64,000 bases of DNA from an uncultured Clostridia bacterium (GTDB taxonomy: Bacteria; Bacillota; Clostridia; Monoglobales; Monoglobaceae): positions 434,001 to 498,000 of the forward strand of contig CAJTWN010000001.1 of NCBI GenBank assembly GCA_910580105.1, given 5' to 3'. The first letter of the stretch is position 1, and each line of letters begins with the position of its first letter. Below, piece by piece: positions 34,459 to 42,592 of this stretch. The position numbers were made by a program, and so were the translations under genes. The notes below the pieces were generated by a model. It was not told where the DNA came from. It was given only the letters and a program-made list of their open reading frames with translations, and ran no database searches.

Positions 34459-34917
34459 ATGGCAATTCGAAAAATTTTAACCCTTGGAGATGAAGCGCTG
34501 ACCAAAAAATGCAGAACGGTTGAAACCATTGACACACGCATTTTAAATATTCTGGACGACCTTAAGGATACCCTTTATGATTCCGGCGGCGCAGGACTGG
34601 CTGCACCCCAGGTTGGCATTTTACGCCGGCTGGTGGTGATTGACGTGGGCAATGGACTGATTGAACTCATCAATCCGGAAATCATCGCATCAGAGGGCAG
34701 TCAGACCGGCGCGGAAGGCTGTCTGAGTTATCCGGGCAAGTGGGGTGTGGTTACACGGCCAAACAGGGTAAAGGTAAAGGCGCAGAACCGCAAAGGCCAA
34801 TGGGTGGAATACAGCGGCGAAGGTCTTTTGGCCCGTGCATTTTGTCACGAGCTTGACCATCTTGACGGCCATATGTTTATGGAAAAGGTTTCTGAATGGC
34901 TGGAAGATGAAGAATAA
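34459..34917 (+). CDS. def: Peptide deformylase
   Basis: 152 residues. It removes the formyl group from nascent proteins. All three metal-site motifs are present: GAGLAAPQVG, EGCLSYPG (Cys ligand) and CHELDHLDG (two His ligands and catalytic Glu). It ends the plus-strand operon; in most Firmicutes fmt follows directly, but here the fmt-thiN block is inverted and lies 1.5 kb beyond. Confidence 0.97.
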   Translation: MAIRKILTLGDEALTKKCRTVETIDTRILNILDDLKDTLYDSGGAGLAAPQVGILRRLVVIDVGNGLIELINPEIIASEGSQTGAEGCLSYPGKWGVVTRPNRVKVKAQNRKGQWVEYSGEGLLARAFCHELDHLDGHMFMEKVSEWLEDEE

Positions 34918-34947
34918 TAAAATTTGTATACTTGCATGCATACGGAC

Positions 34948-35055
34948 TGCTTTCAATAAGAACTGAAAGCCCGTCATGCAATGTTTCAGCGTGCGATTGT
35001 ACGCCCGCCGAAAGACGAAGCGGCCCCCGCCTATAGTGGCGGAGGCCATCTTTTA
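34948..35055 (+). repeat. IS200/IS605-right-end-like fragment, copy 1
   Basis: Shares TTCAATAAG, GCCCCGTCAT-like, TTTCAG..ATTGTAC.. and AAGCGGC..CCCGCC blocks, in order, with the minus strand of 57071-57190. It ends in a GCCCCCGCC/GGCGGaGGC hairpin after GAAGCGG, resembling the right ends of IS605/TnpB elements. The final hairpin plus CTTTTATT may also terminate the def operon. Confidence 0.6.
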
Positions 35056-35077
35056 TTTCGTTATATTTATCCTCATA

Positions 35078-35224
35078 TTTCAGCTAACCACCACACATAT
35101 TTCAGCGCACCACCACACATTTCAGCGCATTGCCACATATTTTCATCACACTGCCACATATTTTCAGCGCACCGTCACACAATTTCAGCGCACCGTCACA
35201 CAATTTCAGCTTACTGCCGTACAT
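35078..35224 (+). repeat. Tandem repeat, seven units of 20-22 nt
   Basis: Units start at 35078, 35100, 35120, 35141, 35162, 35183 and 35204, with consensus TTTCAGCGCACCGYCACACA. The last unit forms the left arm of the terminator at 35208-35242. Confidence 0.85.
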
Positions 35225-35242
35225 GCGGCAGTAAGCTTTTTT
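35208..35242 (+). terminator. Strong terminator
   Basis: AGCTTACTGCCG (35208-35219) pairs with CGGCAGTAAGCT (35226-35237), loop of six, then TTTTT. Confidence 0.88.
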
Positions 35243-35264
35243 GGCGTCTTAAGACGTGGAAAAA

Positions 35265-35515
35265 ACTCCGGTTCTACCGGAGGAAGAGAAATGAGTGGTG
35301 CTATAATAAAAAGCGGCGGGATTTATGCAAGTCACAAAATGTATGAAATGGTTTGAAAATTTATCGGAAATAAAAAAACTGTGCGCTTTTATCCGTTTAC
35401 GGGTGGCAGTGCGTGTGATGCGAGCATGCAATTCCGTACCCCTTTTAGGGGTCAAGCCGGTAATTGCCCCTTCCAGAGGCAGTGCAAGCCACTGGTCGAA
35501 ACGGTGGACTTGACT
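35265..35515 (+). repeat. Dispersed palindrome-ended repeat, copy B
   Basis: Closely similar to copy C at 60888 over its whole length, including TTGAAAATTTATCGGAAATAAAAA, in shorter blocks, and the GGCAGTGCGTGTGATGCG segment. Its right palindrome is degraded (CCACTGGTC..AACGGTGG) and ends GACT, where similarity to the other copies stops. Confidence 0.85.
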
Positions 35516-35727
35516 AATCAACAGCCGTTCCGGTGGTTTCAAAAAGCCTTTACTATGCCAAATGCCCCTTTATCCGAACAAAGTGAGGGATTAAGTTGTA
35601 TGGTAATAGAAAGCATACTTGATTGAATGCGGAATAACGGAACAAGCTATTTAAATAGCACACAGGGCAAGCATTACAAACGAAAGTAATTCGTTGCGCC
35701 TATAGGTTCAGCTGATAAAATGGCCTG

Positions 35728-35769
35728 AAAGGGCAGTGCAAGCCACCGGTTGAACCGGTGGTCATGACT
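35728..35769 (+). repeat. Dispersed repeat, right-end fragment D
   Basis: Only the last 42 bases of the element: GGGCAGTGCAAGCCACCGG followed by TTGAACCGGTGGTCATGACT. It lies 210 bp beyond copy B in the same orientation. Confidence 0.8.
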
Positions 35770-35880
35770 AAATACCCACTTCCACCGTTGAGCCCTTTTA
35801 ATTTTTTATAAATAAATTTCATAATTTTTCTAAAATACTCCATACTATCTATGTATAAATAAATTTTTGGAGGTTATCAG

Positions 35881-36291
35881 ATGAAAAAAATAAAAACACT
35901 TTTGTTATGTATACTTGTTGTATTCGCGCTCACATCCTGTTCTGCACAGGAAAACCATGAGAATTCTGCAGAACCGCACGGGGATACCGGCGCACCGGAA
36001 GCCACCGCCTATCGAAATGATAACAATGGAAATGAAAATGGAAACAATGTTGGCGAAGACTTGGAAAACACCGGCGAGAATCTTATTGATGCCGGTGAAG
36101 ATGCCGTCAAAAATGCAGGAGATGCCGCCCGTGATGCCGGCAACGCCGCAAAAAATGCTGTTGATGATGCCGGAAATGCCGCAAAAGATGCTGCAAATGA
36201 CGCCGGGAATGCCGCAAAAAATGCTGTGAATGGTGCTGAAAATGCTGTCAAGAATGCAGGAGACGCGGCCACACAAAATAACGGAAAATAA
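35881..36291 (+). CDS. Small lipoprotein with LEA-like 11-residue repeats
   Basis: 136 residues behind GGAGG. A lipoprotein signal peptide ends in LTSC (lipobox Cys about residue 20). An Asn/Glu-rich linker follows, then from about residue 65 tandem 11-residue repeats of the type AAKNAVDDAGN, AAKDAANDAGN, AAKNAVNGAEN. Such Ala/Asp/Lys 11-mers predict one long amphipathic helix, as in group 3 LEA proteins and apolipoprotein-like repeats. I do not recognise a named family. The protein would sit on the outer face of the membrane. It lies in the repeat-rich junction between two halves of a split superoperon and ends in a strong terminator. Confidence 0.75.
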   Translation: MKKIKTLLLCILVVFALTSCSAQENHENSAEPHGDTGAPEATAYRNDNNGNENGNNVGEDLENTGENLIDAGEDAVKNAGDAARDAGNAAKNAVDDAGNAAKDAANDAGNAAKNAVNGAENAVKNAGDAATQNNGK

Positions 36292-36340
36292 AGGCATAAT
36301 TTAAGAACTTCTTACCAACCCTCTCTCTTTATTTTACAAA

Positions 36341-36374
36341 AAAAATCCTTTGGCGCTGCTGCCAAAGGATTTTT
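36341..36374. terminator. Bidirectional terminator between lipoprotein gene and thiN
   Basis: AAAAATCCTTTGGC (36341-36354) pairs with GCCAAAGGATTTTT (36361-36374), loop of six. It serves both converging units. Confidence 0.9.
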
Positions 36375-36389
36375 TATCTCTTCTTTTAT

Positions 36390-37019
36390 TTAATCATCAG
36401 ACAAAACCACAAGTACTGTGCCGGAGGAAAAAGAAATTTGAGCCGTCTCTTCTTCCCCAAAGGCATTGCTTGACGCCTGCACCCGGTCACAGCGCAAGGT
36501 CATATGTTCTGCAGTATATAAAAGACCTTTGACCGAAAAATCCTGCACGTCTCCCCCATAAGGAAAAAAGGAAACATATTTTCGGTTATGCGCACATTTA
36601 TGAAGTTCAAAGGGCTTATTTTCCATCCAAATTTCATTTTTTTCATCCACCAGGAATATCCGAATCCCTTTAGAAAGTCCATACTGCAAAAGACAAAAAT
36701 GCGAAAATTCATGGTCAATTCTCCCGCCGATTCCGCCCAGGAGAATCACCTCGTCGCAGCCAATAGAAATGGCATAGTCAATGGCAAGATTGGTATCCGT
36801 AAAATCCTTATGCGCAGGAAAAATCTGTGTCGGAACATCTTGTGGATAAACTTCTTCACAGGAATCACAATCTCCAAGAATCATATCCGGCCGGATTCCC
36901 ATCCGTCTGGCATGCAAAAAACCACCATCTGCACAAATGACCTTTCCCTCATCAAACGAGAACTTTCGAAACGCTTCATAATCTCTGATAGGACCACTGC
37001 AAAATATATATCCGCGCAT
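36390..37019 (-). CDS. thiN: Thiamine pyrophosphokinase
   Basis: 209 residues. It makes thiamine pyrophosphate from thiamine. Motifs: VICADGGFLHARRMGIRPDMILGDCDS, in shorter blocks (Asp ligands), HKDFTDTNLAIDYAI and LLGGIGGRIDHEFSH, all characteristic of TPK catalytic domains. The C-terminal substrate-binding beta domain follows. It is the last gene of the inverted fmt-thiN operon, four bases after rpe; in Bacillus thiN also ends this superoperon. Confidence 0.95.
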   Translation of the reverse strand: MRGYIFCSGPIRDYEAFRKFSFDEGKVICADGGFLHARRMGIRPDMILGDCDSCEEVYPQDVPTQIFPAHKDFTDTNLAIDYAISIGCDEVILLGGIGGRIDHEFSHFCLLQYGLSKGIRIFLVDEKNEIWMENKPFELHKCAHNRKYVSFFPYGGDVQDFSVKGLLYTAEHMTLRCDRVQASSNAFGEEETAQISFSSGTVLVVLSDD

Positions 37020-37023
37020 ATTT

Positions 37024-37698
37024 TTATCTCACCGCTTTCTCTGCCGCCTGCTGCATTGCCCGGATGGCAGCAGACGGGTTGTCCGCTCCAAAAACAGCGG
37101 AACCCGCCACCAGAATATCCGCACCGGCACCGGCAGGAATCCCAGCATTTTGTATGCCTATACCGCCATCCACTTCAATTAATGTATGTAATTGATTTTC
37201 TATGATCTGCCGCCGCAGCGCCGCAATCTTTTCCGTAGCCACGTCCATATATTTCTGACCGCCAAAGCCCGGCTCCACCGACATGACCAAAACCAAATCA
37301 TAATCGCCAAGCACATCAAACACCACTTCTGCCGGTGTCCCCGGTTTCACAGAAATTCCGGCCTTAACGCCATAGGAATGCAGAATCTTTGCCGCTTCTT
37401 TCGCGTCAGAAACCACTTCTGCATGTACGGTAATCAGATCTGCTCCTGCACGGGCAAAGGCTTCTGCATAGCGAAGCGGTTCTGCAAGCATCAGATGTAC
37501 ATCAAAAACCAGCTTTGAAAGCGGACGGATGGCTTTAACAACCATAGGCGAATAGCTGAGGTTCGGTACAAAATGCCCGTCCATAATATCAATATGCAGA
37601 TAAGATATTCCTGCATCTTCAACACGTCCTATATCCCTTGCAAGATATGCCGCATCAGCAGACAATATCGAGGGTGCAATTTCAATTTTTCCCATCAT
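37024..37698 (-). CDS. rpe: Ribulose-phosphate 3-epimerase
   Basis: 224 residues, TIM barrel. It interconverts ribulose-5-P and xylulose-5-P. Motifs: IAPSILSADAAYL, HIDIMDGHFVPNLSYSP (metal-binding His and Asp), VFDVHLMLAEP, LVMSVEPGFGGQKY and EVDGGIGIQNA. AGGAGG precedes two adjacent ATG codons (37698 and 37695). It is separated from rsgA by about 140 bases. Confidence 0.96.
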   Translation of the reverse strand: MMGKIEIAPSILSADAAYLARDIGRVEDAGISYLHIDIMDGHFVPNLSYSPMVVKAIRPLSKLVFDVHLMLAEPLRYAEAFARAGADLITVHAEVVSDAKEAAKILHSYGVKAGISVKPGTPAEVVFDVLGDYDLVLVMSVEPGFGGQKYMDVATEKIAALRRQIIENQLHTLIEVDGGIGIQNAGIPAGAGADILVAGSAVFGADNPSAAIRAMQQAAEKAVR

Positions 37699-37836
37699 TC
37701 ATCCTCCTGTTTTATGAATCTTCGATCTATTATTCAAAGAAGCGCTATGGACACGGGTTCTCCTGTCCGGGTTCTCCAGCTGCAAGTCAACGTTTTTTCA
37801 ACTTCTTTTCTCCCCATCCGATATGGGCAATAAAAG

Positions 37837-38715
37837 CTACCATTTTGCTTCGGCCTTCACCTCTTCCAGAAGCCGTTTATAATTTTCATGGCGCGAAACC
37901 GCAATTGTCCCATTTGCAACTCCTTCCAGCACAGCACAGCCTTTTTCAACCATATGAAGACAGTCGTTAAATTTACAACCATGCAGATATGGACGAAACT
38001 CAATAAACAGCTCTGCGACCTCCGGGGCTGAAATATCGGTGAGCTGAAAGGTGCTGAACCCCGGCGTATCAATCACATAGCCGCCGCCCGGCAGAGGAAC
38101 CAGCTCACTATGCCGTGTTGTATGGCGCCCCCGTTCTATCCGGTCATTGACTTCACCGGTATCAAACCACTCTTTCTCAAGCAAACAATTCAGAATGCTG
38201 GATTTCCCAACACCCGAATTTCCTGCAAAGGCCGTTGTATGCCCTTGCAGGATTTCTGAAAGTTTATCGGTGTTTTCCCGTTCCTTTGCACTTATACAAA
38301 GGACATCATATCCGGTTTTTTCATAAATTCTTTGCAGTTCTTCCCCGGTGTCCAAATCAATTTTATTCAAACAAAGAATGGGATGAATACCTGCATATTC
38401 CGCGGCAGCAATCATTTTATCCATCACATAGAGATTGGGTTTTGGATTTGCTGTGGCAATAACAATCGCCAAATAATCCACATTGGCTACCGGCGGCCTT
38501 GTCAACATATTCCGACGAGGGAATATCTTTTCAACAAATCCGCCGCGCCCCTCGGCATCAACAGAAATCTCTGCTTCATCACCAATGAGAGGAACAATGC
38601 CTTCCTTTCGGAAAATACCGCGTGCACGTGTTTCAACCGGCACACCATTTCCCGTATCCACATAATAAAATCCGCCAATCCCCTTGATAATTTTTCCCTG
38701 TAACCGATCAGACAT
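37837..38715 (-). CDS. rsgA: Ribosome small subunit biogenesis GTPase RsgA
   Basis: 292 residues from ATG 38715 (GGAGG upstream); the longer frame is not needed. It has the circularly permuted order of RsgA: OB fold, then G4 LNKID, G1 AGNSGVGKSS, G2/G3 with RHTTRHSEL and DTPGFSTF, and a C-terminal zinc site in CKFNDCLHMVEKGC with the nearby His. RsgA checks 30S subunit maturation and is regulated by (p)ppGpp in other bacteria. It follows prkC as in Bacillus. Confidence 0.96.
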   Translation of the reverse strand: MSDRLQGKIIKGIGGFYYVDTGNGVPVETRARGIFRKEGIVPLIGDEAEISVDAEGRGGFVEKIFPRRNMLTRPPVANVDYLAIVIATANPKPNLYVMDKMIAAAEYAGIHPILCLNKIDLDTGEELQRIYEKTGYDVLCISAKERENTDKLSEILQGHTTAFAGNSGVGKSSILNCLLEKEWFDTGEVNDRIERGRHTTRHSELVPLPGGGYVIDTPGFSTFQLTDISAPEVAELFIEFRPYLHGCKFNDCLHMVEKGCAVLEGVANGTIAVSRHENYKRLLEEVKAEAKW

Positions 38716-38871
38716 ATCCTGCCTCCATCCATCCTTCACTGCTTTTTCTTTTTCAACGCTACTCAATTATTTTCTGCCAAAACCATTTCCGGCTATTATT
38801 CAAATTTTTGCCCAAAACCATTCCCATCTGTAATTTCCAAAAGGATAGGCGAGCATTGCCCGCCTATCCTG

Positions 38872-40677
38872 TTAATTTTCTATCTCATTGATTTCATCAT
38901 CTTCCGCGCCGGTACCACCGCCGGTATTCTGCTGGGTTCCGCCTTCATTGTCATTACCCGAATTTGTTTCGGGTTTTTTGGTCGGCTCTGGAGCCGGCTT
39001 TTTGGTCGGTTCCGGATCGGGTTTTCTGGTCGGTTCTGCATTCGGCTTTTTGGTTGGCTCTGTATCCGGTTTTTCCGTCGGTTTCTCGGTCGGCGCCGTG
39101 GTGGCATTTGCATCCTCTTTATCCTTGTCCGAAGAACCTTTGCTGACATTCAATGTAATCAAATCCCCTGCCTTCACCTTTGAACCGGAACTTGGACTCT
39201 GGCTCAAAACGGTACCCGCTTCTTCGGAATCGCTGGCTACCTCAACGATATTGACCTTTAATCCCAGCTGCTCAAGCTCTTTTTGTACATCTTCAACCTT
39301 TTTCTTTGCATAATCCGTAAGGGTAATTGTCTCTGAACCTGCGCTGACAATAACGTTAATCACCATATCGTCCCGCTTTTTCACCTTTTCACCCGCCGCG
39401 GGCGTCTGTTCCAATATCGTTCCTGCATCTTTTGTGCTTTCCTGTCTGCTGCGGATAACAATGCTGTATTCATCTTTATATTTCGCCTGTGCCTTTTCAA
39501 TATTCATATCGACAAGCGCAGGAATTTCCATCGTATCACCGCCAAAAATCGTAAAACCGCCCGTCATTGCAGCAAAAGCAACCGAAAGCCCTGCAATCAC
39601 CAAAACAGCGGCCAAAATTGCCACTGCGGCTACCTTACGGTCTTTTTTCTTTTTCGCCCGTTTATTCCGCAAATATTCCATCTCTTTTAACTTCCGTTTT
39701 TCTTCTTCTTTATCAACCCCAAAATCATGTTCAAACCGGTCCGTTTTCTGATCTTCATAATCCCTGAGATCGGTATCATGGATGCTGGGCATCTTGATGG
39801 TTGTATCTCCTTCATAGGAGGGTATCTGCCGCGTGGACACAAAGCTCTGCTCCGGCCGGTTCAGCACCGCGCGCAGATCCTTTAAAAATGCCGTCACACT
39901 TTCATACCGCGCCCCCTGCTCTTTATCAATTGCCTTTAATACAATTTGTTCAACCGAAAGGGGAATTTCGGGATTCAGTTCTGTCGGACGCTTTGGTTTT
40001 TCCTGAATATGCTTAATTGCAATCGCAACCGGACTCTCATCATTAAAGGGCAATTTTCCTGTCAGCATTTCATAGAGGACTATGCCCAAAGAATAAATAT
40101 CGGTACGCTCGTCGGTATAACCGCCTCTGGCCTGCTCCGGCGAGAGATAGTGTGCCGTTCCGATTGTACTTTTGGCCATGGTCATGGTTGACTGAGAGGT
40201 GGCCCGTGCAATGCCAAAATCGGTCACTTTTAAAATCCCGTCATTGGCCATGATGATATTCTGCGGTTTAATATCCCGGTGAATCACCGAATTTTTATGC
40301 GCTTCTTCCAGTCCTTCACTGATTTGTATCGTATATCCAACGGCTTCCTTCCACGGTATTACCTTCTTCTTGTCAATATACTGTTTCAGGGTAATTCCTT
40401 CCACATATTCCATAACAATATAATAAAGTCCGTCTTCACAGCCAACGTCAAATACAGAGACAACATGCGGATTTTGAATACGTGCCGCCGCCTGCGCTTC
40501 AATATTGAATCTGCGTACAAACTCTTTGTCGTCCTTGAAGTCTTCCTTCAAGACCTTGACCGCCACAAAGCGGTTCAAAAGACGGCATTTTGCTTTATAG
40601 ACAATCGCCATTCCGCCTTTTCCAACCTCTTCGATAATTTCATACCGTCCGGCTAAAACTTTACCTGTTAAATCCAT
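38872..40677 (-). CDS. prkC: PASTA-domain Ser/Thr protein kinase PrkC
   Basis: 601 residues. The kinase domain spans about 10-270: GKGGMAIVYKA loop, VAVKVLKEDF lysine, HRDIKPQNI catalytic loop, DFGIARA and the SPEQARGG segment. A basic juxtamembrane stretch (KRAKKKKDRK) and one membrane helix (about 350-372) follow. Outside lie two PASTA domains (about 380-515), fewer than the three to five common in Firmicutes, and then a Pro-rich tail with four 8-residue EPTKKP-type repeats. PrkC senses muropeptides or lipid II and controls germination and cell wall growth. The phosphatase gene lies 12 bases upstream. Confidence 0.96.
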   Translation of the reverse strand: MDLTGKVLAGRYEIIEEVGKGGMAIVYKAKCRLLNRFVAVKVLKEDFKDDKEFVRRFNIEAQAAARIQNPHVVSVFDVGCEDGLYYIVMEYVEGITLKQYIDKKKVIPWKEAVGYTIQISEGLEEAHKNSVIHRDIKPQNIIMANDGILKVTDFGIARATSQSTMTMAKSTIGTAHYLSPEQARGGYTDERTDIYSLGIVLYEMLTGKLPFNDESPVAIAIKHIQEKPKRPTELNPEIPLSVEQIVLKAIDKEQGARYESVTAFLKDLRAVLNRPEQSFVSTRQIPSYEGDTTIKMPSIHDTDLRDYEDQKTDRFEHDFGVDKEEEKRKLKEMEYLRNKRAKKKKDRKVAAVAILAAVLVIAGLSVAFAAMTGGFTIFGGDTMEIPALVDMNIEKAQAKYKDEYSIVIRSRQESTKDAGTILEQTPAAGEKVKKRDDMVINVIVSAGSETITLTDYAKKKVEDVQKELEQLGLKVNIVEVASDSEEAGTVLSQSPSSGSKVKAGDLITLNVSKGSSDKDKEDANATTAPTEKPTEKPDTEPTKKPNAEPTRKPDPEPTKKPAPEPTKKPETNSGNDNEGGTQQNTGGGTGAEDDEINEIEN

Positions 40678-40689
40678 CGTTTTTTCCTC

Positions 40690-41475
40690 CTATATAAAAC
40701 GGATACACAACACCGTGACATTATCCATGCCGCCATTTTCTTTCGCACACTGAATCATGCGGTGTACCATTTGTTCAGCCGATGTTTCCTGCATACAAAC
40801 ATCGCGTATAGCTTCATCTTCCATCATACCTGATAATCCGTCACTGCACATCATCAAAATGTCGCCCGACTGAAAATCATATTCAAATATGTCGGCTTCA
40901 ACGCTTTCGTCTGTTCCTAACGCCCTTGTGATGATGTTTTTCTGGGGATGTACCCTGGCCTCCTCTTTGGAAATGGTTCCCTGGGCAACCATTTCGGCCA
41001 CCACCGAATGGTCGGTGGTAATCTGCAGAATTTCTTCCCCCCGGACAGCATACGCCCGGCTGTCCCCGACATTGGCAATATAGGCTTCATCTCCGGCAAT
41101 ACAAGTTACAACCGCAGTCGTTCCCATGCCCTGCTGTTCCTGATTACGAACCGCCATATCAAATATTTCCCGGTTCGCCTCTCCAATGGCCGCATTGATT
41201 GCGGCAGGTATCTCGTCGCCTCCGCTGTCAAGCAGTGTCCGAAGCTGTTGGGATATGATCTCCACCGCAGTCCGGCTTGCAATTTCGCCGGCATTATGCC
41301 CGCCCATGCCATCGGCAAGAACGCAGAACCCCTGCCCTTTCTCTGATAAGTTGGGGTCAATGCAAAATGCGTCTTCATTCAATTCACGGACACAACCCAC
41401 ATCTGTTGCTCCGAAGACTTCCAGTTCCAAGCCAAACACCCCTTTCAAAAAATCTATGTCCTTATTCATTGACAT
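40690..41475 (-). CDS. prpC: PP2C-family Ser/Thr phosphatase
   Basis: 261 residues. It dephosphorylates PrkC and its targets. Metal-ligand motifs: RELNEDAFCID, FCVLADGMGGHNAGE, MCSDGLSGMM and GGMDNVTVLCI. The start is ATG 41475 with AGAGGATGA upstream; ATG 41469 is also possible. The first 20 residues (DIDFLKGVFGLELEVFGATD) extend the usual start slightly. It pairs with prkC directly downstream. Confidence 0.95.
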   Translation of the reverse strand: MSMNKDIDFLKGVFGLELEVFGATDVGCVRELNEDAFCIDPNLSEKGQGFCVLADGMGGHNAGEIASRTAVEIISQQLRTLLDSGGDEIPAAINAAIGEANREIFDMAVRNQEQQGMGTTAVVTCIAGDEAYIANVGDSRAYAVRGEEILQITTDHSVVAEMVAQGTISKEEARVHPQKNIITRALGTDESVEADIFEYDFQSGDILMMCSDGLSGMMEDEAIRDVCMQETSAEQMVHRMIQCAKENGGMDNVTVLCIRFI

Positions 41476-41555
41476 TCGTCATCCTCTTAATGTCCTGTTA
41501 TTTATCGGCAAATAATCCTCTTTCATATGCCATTTTATCCTATGTATATATTATA

Positions 41556-42584
41556 TCAAACTTCTAACCGCTGACTGCGCAGCTGACCACATGCAGCACT
41601 GATGTCCCGGCCCATTTCACGACGGATGGTTGCTGAAATACCACCTTCTGTCAGCACATGCTGAAAACGTTCAATGCCCGCTCTGCTTCCGGCAGCAAAA
41701 CCGGTTTCTTTTACCGGATTAACCGGTATCAGATTCACATGACACAACATACCACGAACCAGCCGAAGCAGTTTTTCAGCCTCCTGTTCGCTGTCGTTGA
41801 CCCCTTGTATCAATGTATATTCAAAAGATATGCGCCGGTTTGTCTTCCCGATATAATATCGGCAGGCCTCCAGCAGCTCCTCAATGGGATATTTCCGGTT
41901 GACCGGCATAATCGCAGACCGCTTTTCATTACTGCAGGCATGAAGGGAAACAGACAAAGTAATCTGCAGTTCCTTTTCCGCCAGTTCCAGAATTTTCGGT
42001 ACAATCCCACAGGTTGACAACGTGATATGCCGGTGGCCGACCGCCAATCCCAAAGGATGATTTACATTTTCCAAAAAGACCATCACATTTTCAAAATTGT
42101 CCAATGGTTCACCAATGCCCATCATCACAATGTTATTGATACGGCAGCCCAAATCCCTCTGCACTGCTACCACCTGATCAATGATTTCACCCGCGGAAAG
42201 GTTCCGCACCTTTCCGCAGCGGGTAGAAGCACAAAAGGCACACCCCATTGCACAGCCCACCTGGCTGGAAATACAGATGCTATATCCATGCTTATATTTC
42301 ATCAAAACGGACTCTACAAAATTTCCGTCACCTAATTGTAACAGATACCTACGGGTTTCGTCAATCTTTGAGATATATTTTTCTTTTATTTTTATATTGT
42401 GCAGAACAAATTTCTCTGCCAGCTTTCCCCGCAGAGACTGCGGAATGTTCCGCATTTCGTCAAAACTGTCAATTTCTTTATAAATCCAGGGAAATACCTG
42501 CTTGACCCGAAAACGCGGCTCCCCCATTTCCTGAAGCTGTTCTTCAAGGGCGGCATAGGTAAGATCCCGTATATTCTTCTTCAT
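41556..42584 (-). CDS. rlmN: Dual-specificity rRNA/tRNA methyltransferase RlmN
   Basis: 342 residues, radical SAM. It methylates C2 of A2503 in 23S rRNA and A37 in some tRNAs. The cluster motif is CAMGCAFCAS, in the order CxxxCxxC. The catalytic Cys residues include the one in SLHACSNEKR and the C-terminal region RREMGRDISAACGQL. GIGEPLDNFENV and HITLSTCGIVPKI are further marks. It follows rsmB by eight bases in the operon. Confidence 0.96.
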   Translation of the reverse strand: MKKNIRDLTYAALEEQLQEMGEPRFRVKQVFPWIYKEIDSFDEMRNIPQSLRGKLAEKFVLHNIKIKEKYISKIDETRRYLLQLGDGNFVESVLMKYKHGYSICISSQVGCAMGCAFCASTRCGKVRNLSAGEIIDQVVAVQRDLGCRINNIVMMGIGEPLDNFENVMVFLENVNHPLGLAVGHRHITLSTCGIVPKILELAEKELQITLSVSLHACSNEKRSAIMPVNRKYPIEELLEACRYYIGKTNRRISFEYTLIQGVNDSEQEAEKLLRLVRGMLCHVNLIPVNPVKETGFAAGSRAGIERFQHVLTEGGISATIRREMGRDISAACGQLRSQRLEV

Positions 42585-42592
42585 TGTGTCCT

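Larger units (their letters stand above)
34918..35880. other. Repeat-rich 963-bp junction region without confident genes
   Basis: In order: IS200/IS605-end-like fragment, seven 21-nt tandem units, a terminator, dispersed repeat copy B, about 210 bp of unrecognised sequence (35516-35727), partial copy D, and the AT-rich promoter area of the lipoprotein gene. A 126-residue frame (34976-35356) spans the tandem repeats but lacks a ribosome site and is probably chance. Confidence 0.75.

Noticed and set aside
35078..35224. CRISPR-like array
   Set aside because: Units of 20-22 nt follow each other directly without spacers, and there are no cas genes.
34976..35356. 126-residue open frame across the tandem repeats
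   Set aside because: No ribosome site, composition dictated by the 21-nt repeat, and it runs through a terminator and into repeat copy B.
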